Origin: Paramecium sonneborni
Taxonomy: Eukaryota > Ciliophora > Oligohymenophorea > Peniculida > Parameciidae
Assembly: GCA_905182985.1 (NCBI GenBank)
Contig: CAJJDN010000159.1
Location: 184,921-248,920 of the forward strand
DNA: 64,000 bases
Direction of reading: 5' to 3'
Part shown: positions 42,013-53,630 of the stretch, one piece after another
Numbering within the stretch: position 1 is the stretch's first letter
Layout of the letters: each line of letters begins with the position of its first letter
The notes under the pieces: generated by a model
Seen by the model: only the letters and a program-made list of their open reading frames with translations
What the model was told of the DNA's origin: nothing
The model's database searches: none
Position numbers and translations under genes: made by a program

Positions 42013-42123
42013 TATTCATTTATTATTGAAATATATTCATTCATTTAATAATATACTTTTAAAATATCTTAAAAAATATGTTAATTTTTTTAAGGAATTT
42101 CATACACATATAAAACAATGAAA

Positions 42124-44080
42124 TCACTATTTATTTGTTTGAGATTTCTATTTAAGTTTTTCTAACTTCTATTTTGCTAATCTAGCAATTCTCCTTCTTT
42201 TTAATAAAAGATCTGCTACTGTCATTTCATTATCTTTTTCCAAGGTCTTTTTTTCTTTAGCATATGCTATATCTCTTAAAACCAATCTAATAGGTACTCC
42301 TGAAATATCAAATTCCTCACTTAACTTTTTTCTCAAGAACTTTAAATAACTAGCTAAAATTTAGTTATAAATATATATACTTTTAAACAAAGAGCCTTAA
42401 TTAATAAATAATGCAAAAGTTGGTGGTCTTACTTTTATTTAAGCGATGAATCTAATTTTTAATTTATCACCATCTTCAGAGGGTAAACTTTAAATCTTTT
42501 TAAATTTATTTAACCAATCATTTAATAGACCAGTTGATATCTAAAATATTAAATAATTAGAATACTCTAGTATTCCATTTGTCATAAACTTAAATAACTT
42601 AATCCATTAATTGATCTATATTAATCTTTTTTTCAGCACTTATTGTAATTAATTTACAATTAGGAACTTCTCCAAGATTTCTTTCTAATTATCCTTTTAA
42701 ATATTTAACTATTTTTGCTTTAAAATCATTATCAACAATATCCCATTTATTTACTGCAATTATTAATCCTCTACCTTATTTAACAATTTCTTAAGCAAGT
42801 TCTAAATCCACTTCTCTAAAAGCTCCTAATGAATCAATTAATAGAACAACAACATTAGAAAATCTCAAAGTAGATCTTGTTTTAGCAAGTATTTATAAAT
42901 CTAGATCAGTTTAAATTTTTGGTTTAGGTTCAATTCCTGCAGTATCTACTAATTATATTTTTTATCCTTTATAAACCCAATATGTAGATATAGGATCTCT
43001 GGTTGTTCCAGGAGTAGGATCAGCAATAACTCTATCTTCTGTTATAATTTAATTAAAATCATTTATACCTCCTAATAAAGTATTAACTAAACTAGATTTT
43101 CCAACATTTTATCTACCCATAATAGAAAGCATAATAGGATTTCTTAGTTACAGATTTTCTTTTGAAACTCCTTGCTTTTCTTAGATAGGGGATTTAGTAT
43201 ATAATGGATTAGCTATATTTTCATCATCCAAATCACTATTGTCTTCTGGATTAGGATTAGCTAAATCAAATTCTTTTTCCTATTAATTAATAATTTAGAA
43301 TTACCCAAATTTTCATATCAAATTCGATTGATTATTCTTTAATTACTTCTTCCATTTCTGCTCTACATTTATCCTTAATTTCTTTATATTTTTCCTTCCT
43401 TTTTTATTTCCTTTCTTAATACTCTTCATGAACAGTTTTAGGTATATTTTCAGAGATTTTAGTAAGGAGATCTTAGAATCCTGTTCCATCAACAGCTGAA
43501 ACATAAATAGGATTTCCAAGACCCATTCTTTTAAGTTAAGAATCAATGTCAGTTTCAAATATTGCATCATTTTCACATTTATTAGCTACTAATATAGCTT
43601 TTTTGAGATTAGTTTTGATTTCTAATTCTTTCAATTCATTTACTAATTTGGGATCAGGTGTTGTTAAAGATAGAGTTTTTTTTAACCATCTTGCAATTTA
43701 ATGATCAATATTAGTTAAACCAGCTTTGGCATCAACAACAAATAAAGCAATATCAGAATACTCTATAGCATTGATAGTTTGCATTAACATCTTCTATTAT
43801 AATGGATTTAGAATCTTCTTTAAGGCTACATTCTCTATTCCTGCAGTATCAACAAATCGGATAGGAAGTGGAAAGATTTCAGATATAGCCTCAATTAATA
43901 TTTGTTTAATTTTACTTCTTTTCTATCTCTAGTAATATTCTTTTAGTTTGATGTTATAGCTACATTCTCTCCTGTTTACAATTTATTAAAGAGTGATGAT
44001 TTACCAACTGATGATCTACCTATCAATGAAATTGTAAGTAGAGGACTTGAAGAAAATTTGTATAAAATTTTTGTAAACAT
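42124..44080 (-). CDS. Double GTPase Der/EngA, ribosome biogenesis (probably mitochondrial)
   Basis: ATG at 44078-44080 opens MFTKILYKFSSSPLLTISLI, a short basic, serine-rich start that could be a mitochondrial targeting peptide. First G domain: GRSSVGKSSLFNKL, TRDRK, VDTAGIE. Second G domain: IMGRQNVGKSSLVNTLLGG, TPGTTRDPIS, QLVDTAGIEPKP, AVNKWD and ITISAEKK. The C-terminal KH-like domain (LNDWLNKFK; KIRFIAQIKVRPPTFALFIN; GVPIRLVLRD) completes the bacterial Der layout. Der acts in 50S subunit maturation. A bacterial-type gene in the nucleus with introns points to an organelle function by descent. Several short introns were inferred. Stop TGA 42124-42126. Confidence 0.88.
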
Positions 44081-44085
44081 AAATA
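44081..44085. promoter_or_regulatory. Five-base divergent intergenic region
   Basis: Only AAATA separates the ATG of the Der gene (minus strand, 44078-44080) from the ATG of the coiled-coil gene (plus strand, 44086-44088). If both starts are right, each promoter must lie within the other gene's 5' coding sequence or the 5' UTRs overlap. Confidence 0.6.
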
Positions 44086-46538
44086 ATGAACAATGACAGA
44101 ATCAATAAAAAAAGAGATAAATCATCTAATGATGTTAAAAGTCTTTTAACTTAACCTAGCATGTTGTTTACTCAAAAGGCAGAAGAGAATATCATTCATG
44201 TAATCTAACAAGTACAACCATTAAGGACTGAAAATGATTAACTTAAAAATACTATACTTGCTACATAAAATTATTTAGAAGTATTTGATTACATATTGAA
44301 TAAATTAGTAATAAAGAGAGAATCTATCTCAAATTATTAGAGATACTGAAAGCAGAGAACTTGTGAAGAGAATTGCAGATATCCCAACGTTAATAACTAT
44401 TTTATAAGAAGATATGAAAACCATGTAAGAAACATTAAGGACATGTATTTCAAACACTAATACATAATCTAGAATCACTATTATTGACACAATAAACTGA
44501 CCAGTTACTAATTTTAAATGAGGAACGAAATTCTAATTATGAGCGAATTAAAATAGAAGTTTCTCGATAAGCAATAGAACAATAATAAATTATAACTCAT
44601 CAAGAGGAATTAATTTAATCAAAGGATTAAACTATATAACAATTGAATCAATTAATTGAAGATGAAAATAAAAAAATTAAGAAAAATTAAAATTCACATT
44701 TTGAAGTTCTTGATTCATATAATGAAAAGTTGGAAGAGTTAACAAATTAACTTAATGAAGAAATTGAAAAATAAGCATAAATTAAACTTAAATATACATA
44801 GATGTTATAATAATAATAAGAGGAACATCATACATAAGTAGCAATTAAATAAGATTAATATGAATTTGCTTTAGGGGAATTAAGAAACACATATGAAAAA
44901 CGTATGGATAAATTAATTAAAGACAGTGAATTTAGAATTTCAGAAGCAAATAAAGCTTCAATTAGAGCAAATAAAGAATTAGAATAAGTTAGAAATAAAT
45001 ATGAATAAGAAATATAAAAAAATGAGTAATAAATAATCTTAATAAAAAATCAATAATTATAGTTATAATAGTAATAACAATAAACATAATAATTAAGAGC
45101 AGAAATGCATTAATAATCTTTATATCTTCATTAAACATAAGCTATGATTGCTAATTTAAAAAAAAATAATAATATTGTTCTTACTGAAGGATAAATCTTA
45201 TTAGAATAAAAGATTTAATAATAATTTTCTGAAAATTTTTATTTGACAAATCCAACAAATCATTTTTCTAGTTAAACATAATTTTAATAAGAAATTGATC
45301 ATCAATAATAACAAACATCACCATCTTTATGGCCTTAAGATATAAGATAATTTTCTCCATCTTCTTTTAAACTTAATCCGAAAAATGCTGATCAATAAAC
45401 AACTTAAATTTCTCCTATATCAAATTATAAATAAACTTAAGAAAAAATTCCAAATCTAGAATTAGAAGAAATAATGGAATCAAAAAAATAAACAAATTTA
45501 ATGAAAAAATTAAGAAAGAAACGAAATCAACGATCTAAAAATAGAGAAGATTAATACTATTATTAAATTAAAACAAATGATGGAATGAATTCAAAAGAAT
45601 TAATGACTGGGCCTTCTCCAAAATTAAGTGAGGAAACTCCAAATTCTAAATTTGTTAGTGTTAATTTCACTTAAGCTTTAACTACTCATCATTCAAATCT
45701 TAGAAGAAGAAGTAAATTATAAATTAACTTCTCTAATAATTAAATTAAAGAATAAGAAATTAATCAAGAAGTTTAAACTTAAGATATCTCTTGTTAGACT
45801 GAAGATTTTTTATTAGAATATTTTTTAATTAATGAAAATTAAAAAACTATTCATACTCATCCATAAGAAAGATCTAATAGTTATTATTTTTCACCAACTA
45901 AAAAAAATTAAATATCTAATATAATTTTAGATAATAGTTCTAAAAATTAACATTAATTTAGTAATTAAATATTGCAAAGTGATTAAGATGAATTTTAAGT
46001 TTTATAGAAAGATGAAGTAACTATTCTTAAAGAATAAATTGCTTAATTATAAACATAAAATTAAATACAAACTAAAAATATCACAGATTTATAAGAAAAA
46101 GCATAATAAATGTAAGAAAGAATGAAAGAAAATGTTAAATAAATGAAATAATAAATTTAGAGAAGTTCATAAGAAAATGAAGCTCTTTTAAAATAATTAG
46201 AAAAGCCAAAAGAAGTTGTTAAGAAAAAAATAGAATTATAAAAACATTTGGAAAACTAGATTACACAAAGTGAAAATTTATAGAATTAATTAACAAAAGC
46301 AGCAGAAATAATAAAATATTTTAATAATGAACTTGAAAATTATAAGTAAATGTATAATATTTTTGGACAAGGTACTAAATCAGATAGATTATAAACCAAG
46401 AAATTACCAAGTATTTATTAACCATCTCCAAAAAGGAAAATTGGAGAATGTACTCCAAGAAAATAATAATCAATGTATGAAGAAGCATAGAAATTAATAG
46501 ATAATCTATATGATATCAAAACACATAAAAGAAATTGA
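44086..46538 (+). CDS. Long coiled-coil protein
   Basis: ATG at 44086 gives MNNDRINKKRDKSSNDVKSL. Helical heptad-rich sequence runs almost throughout (KAEENIIHVIQQVQPLRTEN; ERIKIEVSRQAIEQQQIITH; RMDKLIKDSEFRISEANKAS), with poly-Q stretches encoded by TAA/CAA near 45060 and 44810. It ends in a second coiled coil and a short basic tail (LPSIYQPSPKRKIGECTPRK). Two frame changes near 44330 and 44490 imply short introns. It resembles centriolar or ciliary scaffold proteins in style, but I cannot name a family. Stop TGA 46536-46538. Confidence 0.7.
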
Positions 46539-46627
46539 TATATAAGATTGGATAGAATTCATGTTTATGCTTGAAAATAATATTAATAAATATCAAATTA
46601 ATCACAATTCATAACTATTAATTAATA

Positions 46628-47500
46628 TCAATTTTAAGATAAAGCAGTCATTTTAGGAACAAAAGTTTCAATATTTTCTTTCTTTTCAATAGATTATGGA
46701 TAATTTTAGAAATATTTCGTTATTGATAAAGCTAACTGTGAGTTTTTTTCTGTAAATTCTTCATGGATTGTTTAGAGAACATCTCCATATATAAAATTTT
46801 ATTATTCAATCATAGAGTATTTAGCTCTGCAATATGATGAATATTGAGATTTAAATTCATTTTTGTACATCAAACAAACATTGAGATTTGGATGATATAT
46901 ATTATATTTTCTAGATCGTCTATTATTATGAAGTTCATTTATTAAGGCTTCAATGAAACATTCACAATTTATCATCTAAATTTCTTTACTGTATTATTCA
47001 CATTAATCATAATATGAGATGGAATCAATTTCTTAAAAATACAATTACTCAAAACTTTAAAGTATATTCTTTTTTATTACCTTTCTTCAAAAGCTTCAAT
47101 GAGATCTTATTTAGAGAATTCATCAAAATTGATCTTAAGATTGATCATATACTCAGATTTAACGATTCCTCTTGGTAATTAAATTAATTAAGGGGCACCT
47201 AATTTTACTATATATGTTAAAAGTATTGATTACATTGCTCAGTTTTTACTCTACATTACTTTAGAATAAGATTATTATAAGGATCAACACAAGCATTTAC
47301 TATAACATTAATAAATATGCAATACAAATGCTTTTATTTTATGTTTCTCTAATATCTCCTTAAAGAATAACAACTTCGTTATCATCTATTGCTATTGACA
47401 TGATTTCACAAGCATCTTAAACTGTTAATTCTGAATTTCTTACACTTGCACACAAATCTAAGTAACAATATATAAAATACTGCCCATATTCAATAAATAA
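46628..47500 (-). CDS. Hypothetical protein (complete copy at contig end)
   Basis: Code-6 exons read YLDLCASVRNSELTVQDACE, IAIDDNEVVILQGDIRETQN, VNACVDPYNNLILKQCRV, KLGAPQLIQLPRGIVKSEYM and, in the largest last exon, INCECFIEALINELHNNRRS, then YHPNLNVCLMYKNEFKSQYS, ending VPKMTALSQN at TGA 46628-46630. At least three short introns separate them. The N-terminus is unresolved (about 47480-47600). No family recognised. The gene lies in assembly duplication 3 and its last bases exist only in this left copy. Confidence 0.5.
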
Positions 47501-47637
47501 TTATTATTTTATTATTATTATAAATTGAAAAAATTGAACAGAAAAAATTTAATCTTAACATAAAAAAGTAGAAAAATAGAGAATAATTAACTAATTTTCT
47601 ATAAATTTTTTAACTTTTTTAATATTAAAAGAGATAT
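46657..47637. repeat. Assembly duplication 3, left copy
   Basis: 981 bp found again at 47692-48672 (offset 1035), separated by 54 N. Confidence 0.95.
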
Positions 47638-47691
47638 NNNNNNNNNNNNNNNNNNNNNNNNNNNNNNNNNNNNNNNNNNNNNNNNNNNNNN
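47638..47691. other. Assembly gap (54 N)
   Basis: N run between overlapping contig ends; probably no missing sequence. Confidence 0.98.
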
Positions 47692-48535
47692 GAACAAAAG
47701 TTTCAATATTTTCTTTCTTTTCAATAGATTATGGATAATTTTAGAAATATTTCGTTATTGATAAAGCTAACTGTGAGTTTTTTTCTGTAAATTCTTCATG
47801 GATTGTTTAGAGAACATCTCCATATATAAAATTTTATTATTCAATCATAGAGTATTTAGCTCTGCAATATGATGAATATTGAGATTTAAATTCATTTTTG
47901 TACATCAAACAAACATTGAGATTTGGATGATATATATTATATTTTCTAGATCGTCTATTATTATGAAGTTCATTTATTAAGGCTTCAATGAAACATTCAC
48001 AATTTATCATCTAAATTTCTTTACTGTATTATTCACATTAATCATAATATGAGATGGAATCAATTTCTTAAAAATACAATTACTCAAAACTTTAAAGTAT
48101 ATTCTTTTTTATTACCTTTCTTCAAAAGCTTCAATGAGATCTTATTTAGAGAATTCATCAAAATTGATCTTAAGATTGATCATATACTCAGATTTAACGA
48201 TTCCTCTTGGTAATTAAATTAATTAAGGGGCACCTAATTTTACTATATATGTTAAAAGTATTGATTACATTGCTCAGTTTTTACTCTACATTACTTTAGA
48301 ATAAGATTATTATAAGGATCAACACAAGCATTTACTATAACATTAATAAATATGCAATACAAATGCTTTTATTTTATGTTTCTCTAATATCTCCTTAAAG
48401 AATAACAACTTCGTTATCATCTATTGCTATTGACATGATTTCACAAGCATCTTAAACTGTTAATTCTGAATTTCTTACACTTGCACACAAATCTAAGTAA
48501 CAATATATAAAATACTGCCCATATTCAATAAATAA
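47692..48535 (-). pseudogene. 3'-truncated artefactual copy of the gene at 46628-47500
   Basis: Same exons without the last ten codons and the stop, cut by the gap. A contig-end duplicate rather than a second gene. Confidence 0.8.
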
Positions 48536-48672
48536 TTATTATTTTATTATTATTATAAATTGAAAAAATTGAACAGAAAAAATTTAATCTTAACATAAAA
48601 AAGTAGAAAAATAGAGAATAATTAACTAATTTTCTATAAATTTTTTAACTTTTTTAATATTAAAAGAGATAT
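47692..48672. repeat. Assembly duplication 3, right copy
   Basis: Copy of 46657-47637. It begins 29 bases inside the 3' end of the hypothetical gene. Confidence 0.95.
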
Positions 48673-49138
48673 CAACGCTTTAAGTATTTTTTCTATATTC
48701 TTTCTTTTAAATCCTCTTTAAATAAATAAACTAATAGTGTTGGAAAAACAGTTTCTTTAATTATATGTATAAAAGTTATTTTTATCAAAACCCTTTGTTT
48801 CGATTTGTTGGAGAATTCATTTAAAAATTTTATTTTTTGAAAATTATCAACTTATTCTCTAAAACTTTATTTTATTTTTTTAAAACAATTATATATCTAA
48901 TATACTCTTAACTGAATTTGGGTTGAATAAAATATAATTATAGATAATTCAATTAGAATATCCCAAAATAAATAGTGTTAAACTTATTTAAAAATACATT
49001 TTTTAGATAATCTTAAATGATTTAATAAAGTTTTGAAAGATATGAAGGTTTAAAGATAGATAAAATATATGATTTTAAGATTGTATAAAAATTAAAGAAT
49101 GTAAATATTTTAAAAATAAATCGTAAAATATTTAAATT
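48673..49138. other. AT-rich spacer
   Basis: Unique sequence between the duplicated segment and the next minus-strand gene's stop. No gene recognised; it could hold a 5' exon of the gene at 46628-47500. Confidence 0.5.
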
Positions 49139-50546
49139 TCATAAATATTTAATTTTTGATTATATTTTAGCTTTATCAACTTGCCATTTCAAATGATCTT
49201 TAGCTAATTTTAAATTTTTTAAATTTTCTTCTTTAGGTACTTCTTTTGCTAAATAATCTAATACTCCAGGATCAACTAATTCTTTTAATTATTATTCTGA
49301 TAATGGAGGTATTTCAGACCATAGAATAGGTCTTCCACAACCTCTCTTAGTAGCTTTAGATGGTTCTTTATAATCTTTAATTTTCTGTTATGTAGTTTAA
49401 ATAATCTTATATGTTACTTTTTAAGGTGTGATTTCAAATACATATTTATTAGATTTGAGATTTTTTAATTGTTTATTATTATTATTCTATTAATCAGAAA
49501 TTGGGAAATTACCACAAGTAGTTAATCCATCACAGCCTGCTACTTTTAGCCAAATTAAACCACAATGAGGACAAGCTTTAATATAATGATAAAAGTGATT
49601 TTTATTAGATTTCATTTTTTATTGTGTCATCCTTGTAATTTCTGATACTTAATCCATTAATTCTTTTTTTAATGCAAAATCTACTAAATAAGCCATACTT
49701 GGATCAGTAAAGCTTTCATATAATTTTTAAAAAGTATCTCCATTTTATTTTTCAAAATTTTCAATAGTCTTAACTGCAATAGTTTTAATTTCAATAGATA
49801 AGGCATGCATAATATCTGGTAAATTATTATCTTTTTCATCAAATTCTCTTACAAATTTAATAACTTAGACAGCAATTTTAGAGAAATTTTTGACAACATC
49901 ACTTTTAGCAATTTCTAATGCTAATTCTAATTCATTTGACATTTCAATTAAATCAAAATGAGCATAAAATTCTGTATCTGTTAATTTAACTCTTTATGAT
50001 TTGCTAGAAATTAAGATTTAATCAATTCTTCTACAAATTCCTTTTCCTTATTCTCTCTTTGTAACATACAAAACACTTTCAATATTATATTCTTTCATAG
50101 CTTAATTGAAATTGTCTTAATCTTTTGTTTTAGTTTTAATATCAGCTGTATCCCAATGTGTTACAACAAGAGTAACAATATCAATGTATCTTCTGAATAT
50201 AGCTAATAAGATTTTAATATTAATTTTCATTGATGCAATTCTTTCCCATTTGACAACAAAGAAGATTCCATTTACCGGTCCTTCACTTAAAGCATTCATA
50301 ACACCTACTGCATGTAGAATTTTCTTTGTATCTGAACCAAAACCAGGAGTATCTAATACTCTAAAACCCATTCCATAAGCTGAAGATTTCAGAAATACAT
50401 TTCTTTTAATCTTAATATTAGATTTACCTTGTAATTGATTATCCTCCTGATTTTACTTCACATTATTCATTACATATCTTATTAAATAAGGTTGTTTTCC
50501 CACTACCTATTGAACCTAATAGAACTATTGATTTAGTGCCCATCAT
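49139..50546 (-). CDS. GTPase with C-terminal IBR-like zinc motif
   Basis: ATG at 50544-50546 gives MMGTKSIVLLGSIGSGKTTL, a canonical P-loop. A 25-nt intron near 50405-50429 follows, then GFRVLDTPGFGSDTKK (intact G3), GPVNGIFFVVKWERI and LVVTHWD (G4-like NKxD variant). A helical linker of about 180 residues leads to CPHCGLIWLKVAGCDGLTTC, a Cys pattern like an in-between-RING finger, and GCGRPILWSEIPPL near the end. Layout and sequence match 40599-42012, so they are paralogues; this copy looks catalytically complete. AIG1/TRAFAC-type membership is inferred from DTPGFGSD and THWD. Stop TGA 49139-49141. Confidence 0.8.
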
Positions 50547-50667
50547 TTAATTTCTATACTTTATCCTTTAATATTATGATTCTTTTACTTCAAAAAATCA
50601 TGCCTTTATTTAGGTCAATCACATCAATTATTATTTCGAATACTTGATATTTATTATTGTATTAAAC

Positions 50668-52801
50668 ATGTTAACTCCCCTAAATGTTCTTCTAGGTAAC
50701 AATTAACACTTAAAATAACGTTTATACAAAACAGTATTAAATATCAAGGAGAACAATTAATTAAATCAAATAAGACCTTAACCTAAGTAGATATTATAAC
50801 CATCAAATTGTTAATCATAATCAATATTATTAACTCCTCATCAATCTAATTTAGAGAAGCTCCCCAAATTATTAAACTACATTTTTAAAATATCATAAAT
50901 TTATGACTACAGATTGGATACTATTATATTTTGTTTAAACAATGATTAGGATATAGAGAGTATATCAAATCATATTTATGAAATAAATGATATCTTTTAT
51001 CTTGTAGACTAATCATCTTAATCAAATAAATATTAAGCATCATCTCAAAAGAAAAATACTAATATCTTTTATTTAAATGAAATTAAAGCTACTGAAACAT
51101 TTATATAAATTATTTAAAGAACGAATAGAGACTTAATTCATCTTCGTAATTTTTCATCCAAACATAATTTTAAATATGTTACTCAAATTATGGTGAATAG
51201 ATACACAAAATAAATTTCATCAACTATATTTAAGAGTTAAATAGATCATATGAAATATTTATTGACATCTCATTAAAAAGAAATCAAATTATTCACTTCT
51301 GATATTCCTTTACCTAAGAATTTATTTAATCTTGAATTAGAAATCATCATAGCTTTGGCAGAAAAAGAAAAAGAATACTTCTCGCCATATCCTCATAGTT
51401 ATTATTCAGATAGTGAAGTAGTTATTTATTGTCAAAAATGTAATTATTTAATTAAACAAAATGACAGATTATAAAAATTTTAATTTCCATCTTATTTAAG
51501 ATTGAAATTAGACAATCTTACATATATCAATGCACAATAATAATGTAATATATGTCGAACTACTTTACTTTCTATATCATAAGGTTTTATTATTTTTCAA
51601 TTTTACTATAAAGTATTTTACTTGAGTGTCATTGATAATCTTATTAATTCAATCATCGATTATAAATCACAATCAAGTGATAAATGTAAAATTGAAGAAG
51701 AAGAAGAAGCTTTGAATCATATTTATAAAATCTCAAATCAAAACAATATAGATTTTAAAATATCAAAATAAAATAAATAAGAAAATAAAGAGGAAGGAAA
51801 TGAAAAGAAATATAATATTTTTGATATTCAATATCCAAGTATCGAAAAATCAAATGAAATACTATCTCCTCAAATTAATACTTTACGATAACCTGAGTAA
51901 TCTACAAAAATTAAAATTGTCAATAATACATAACATAGTATAATGAACATAAATTAATTTATTTAAGTTATGTTTCTATCAAATGAAGGAGATGAAAAAT
52001 CATAAATATTTAATTTAATTTCAAATTTAAAGTAGAAAAAATATAGAATGAAACGTATTGAATAATTTACATAAAGTCCAGTCATTTCAGAATAATTCAT
52101 ATTTCACAATTGCCCAATAATGGAGTTTGAACTCTATGAAGATGATAAAATCATACCTTATAGAGAATATTTCTCAAAATATTCAATCCACTTTTTTTTT
52201 ATTTTTATACAGTATTAAAGAACTGATACAATGAATAAAAAAGTATTAGATATGATTAAAAAACTTTATCCTTTAGATAGATAAAGAATGGCCATAATAG
52301 TAACCAATTGGTCTGGTGATATTAAACAAAAGATTGAGGTACAATAAAAGTTTAAACATTATTGTTTTAAATAAATTATATTTTTACCTTAAAAAGCTAG
52401 AAAACAAGAAATTTTAAAAGAAGTTGAATAGTGTTTATAAAATGTTAATGCTATTCAATAGAATTTTAAAAACACTGTATTTGAAGTGAATAATAATGTT
52501 TATGCTGATGAACTAATAAATAGATTTGGTTTAAATTATTAAATGTCTAAATTAAGGAATAGAGATAATTAAGATAATTATTTACAAGATTTAGAGATTG
52601 AAAAGAAGAAAAGAGATGAAGAATTATTAAAAGAAGAAATACTTTAAATGAAACAATTATAAAATTAAAGATTAGAAAGAAAAAGAAATTGTGGAAGAAA
52701 GAAGAAAGTAGAAACATAAAACAATTAGGAAATAATTTCAAAAAGAATAAGAAAATAAACTACAAGAGTAGTATAGAAGAGAATTAAAAGATGAAACTTG
52801 A
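50668..52801 (+). CDS. GTPase-like protein with ruined P-loop
   Basis: ATG at 50668 gives MLTPLNVLLGNNQHLKQRLY, in frame with a long N-terminal region containing two CxxC pairs (YCQKCNYL, CNICRTTL), perhaps a zinc finger. Near 51970 the strand-loop-helix VMFLSNEGDEKSQIFNLI lines up with the P-loop of the neighbouring GTPases (LLCGNTGAGKSTLYNWL), but the loop reads SNEGDEKS and lacks the second glycine. Later AIIVTNWSGD lines up with VVTHWD (G4). A highly charged coiled-coil tail ends at TGA 52799-52801, or 52792-52794 in another frame. Probably a pseudo-GTPase; alignment is by eye. Starts divergently 121 bp from the intact GTPase gene at 49139-50546. Confidence 0.55.
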
Positions 52802-52873
52802 TTCTATGTCTTTTGATATTATAAAAATAATATTTTGAATTTCTATGATTACAAAAATTTATTATTATAGAAA

Positions 52874-53597
52874 ATGTAAAGAAAATCAAATACATTAAAC
52901 TACTTATGCAAGTTACTTTATTCTACAACTCCATTTTGTTAACATAAGAATTCTTGTGTTATGAATATGACAAGAGGAATGATTGAGGCATTCACAAAAG
53001 CATTTTTAGCCAAACTTTGCTTAAATGCCATAATGTTAGTAATGAGTTCTAAGAAGATTATTAAATCACAACGCAAAATAAAATTAGTGTTTAATATTCT
53101 GATTAATAGGTATAATAAAACTATCATACATCTTAGAACTAATATAAATTTAGGTTTATTTATGGGAATCTAAACATTTTTAATAAAATGTATATAATGT
53201 CTTTTAAGGACAATTCGATAGAAAGAGGATGGTTGGAATGCTGCTATTTCAGGTTTTATTGGAGGAGGATTAAGTTTTATTACTTAAAAGCCTCATGTTC
53301 AAAATATTCTAAGAGTTTATTTGTTTGCAAGAGCAACAGAATGTTTATACTAAATAGGTATTTAGAGGTAAAACATTTTTTAATTTAAAAAGAAAGTATT
53401 ATAATCATAGAAAAGCGAATACTGCTATTGCATTCATAGCAATGACTGCTGTTATTGCTTATGGTTTCTTTTTTGAACCAGACATTTTACCTATGGATAC
53501 ATTCAAGATGTATGAAAACTTTTCATAATAAACACTGGTGGATTAAGTATGGCATATGTGCAATGTATAATAATATAGAAATAGATGCAACGTTTGA
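52874..53597 (+). CDS. TMEM135/Tim17-family-like membrane protein
   Basis: Probable ATG at 52874-52876 leads into LCKLLYSTTPFCQHKNSCVM, then NMTRGMIEAFTKAFLAKLCL. The glycine-rich segment WNAAISGFIGGGLSFITQKP, followed by a basic stretch and LRVYLFARATECLYQ, is typical of the Tim17/22/23 fold as found in TMEM135 and PXMP4. A 25-nt intron at 53368-53392 joins IQR to KYYNHRKANTAIAFIAMTAV, then a further helix to FFFEPDILP. Function in peroxisomal or mitochondrial membranes is inferred from the family. Stop TGA 53595-53597, 33 bp from the stop of the convergent ATPase gene. Confidence 0.65.
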
Positions 53598-53630
53598 ACT
53601 TATCAACATTACTTATAAGTTATAAAATGA

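Noticed and set aside
50184..50378. Plus-strand ORF opposite the GTPase
   Set aside because: The minus strand encodes the G3 to G4 region (DTPGFGSD, THWD), so the plus frame is a shadow.
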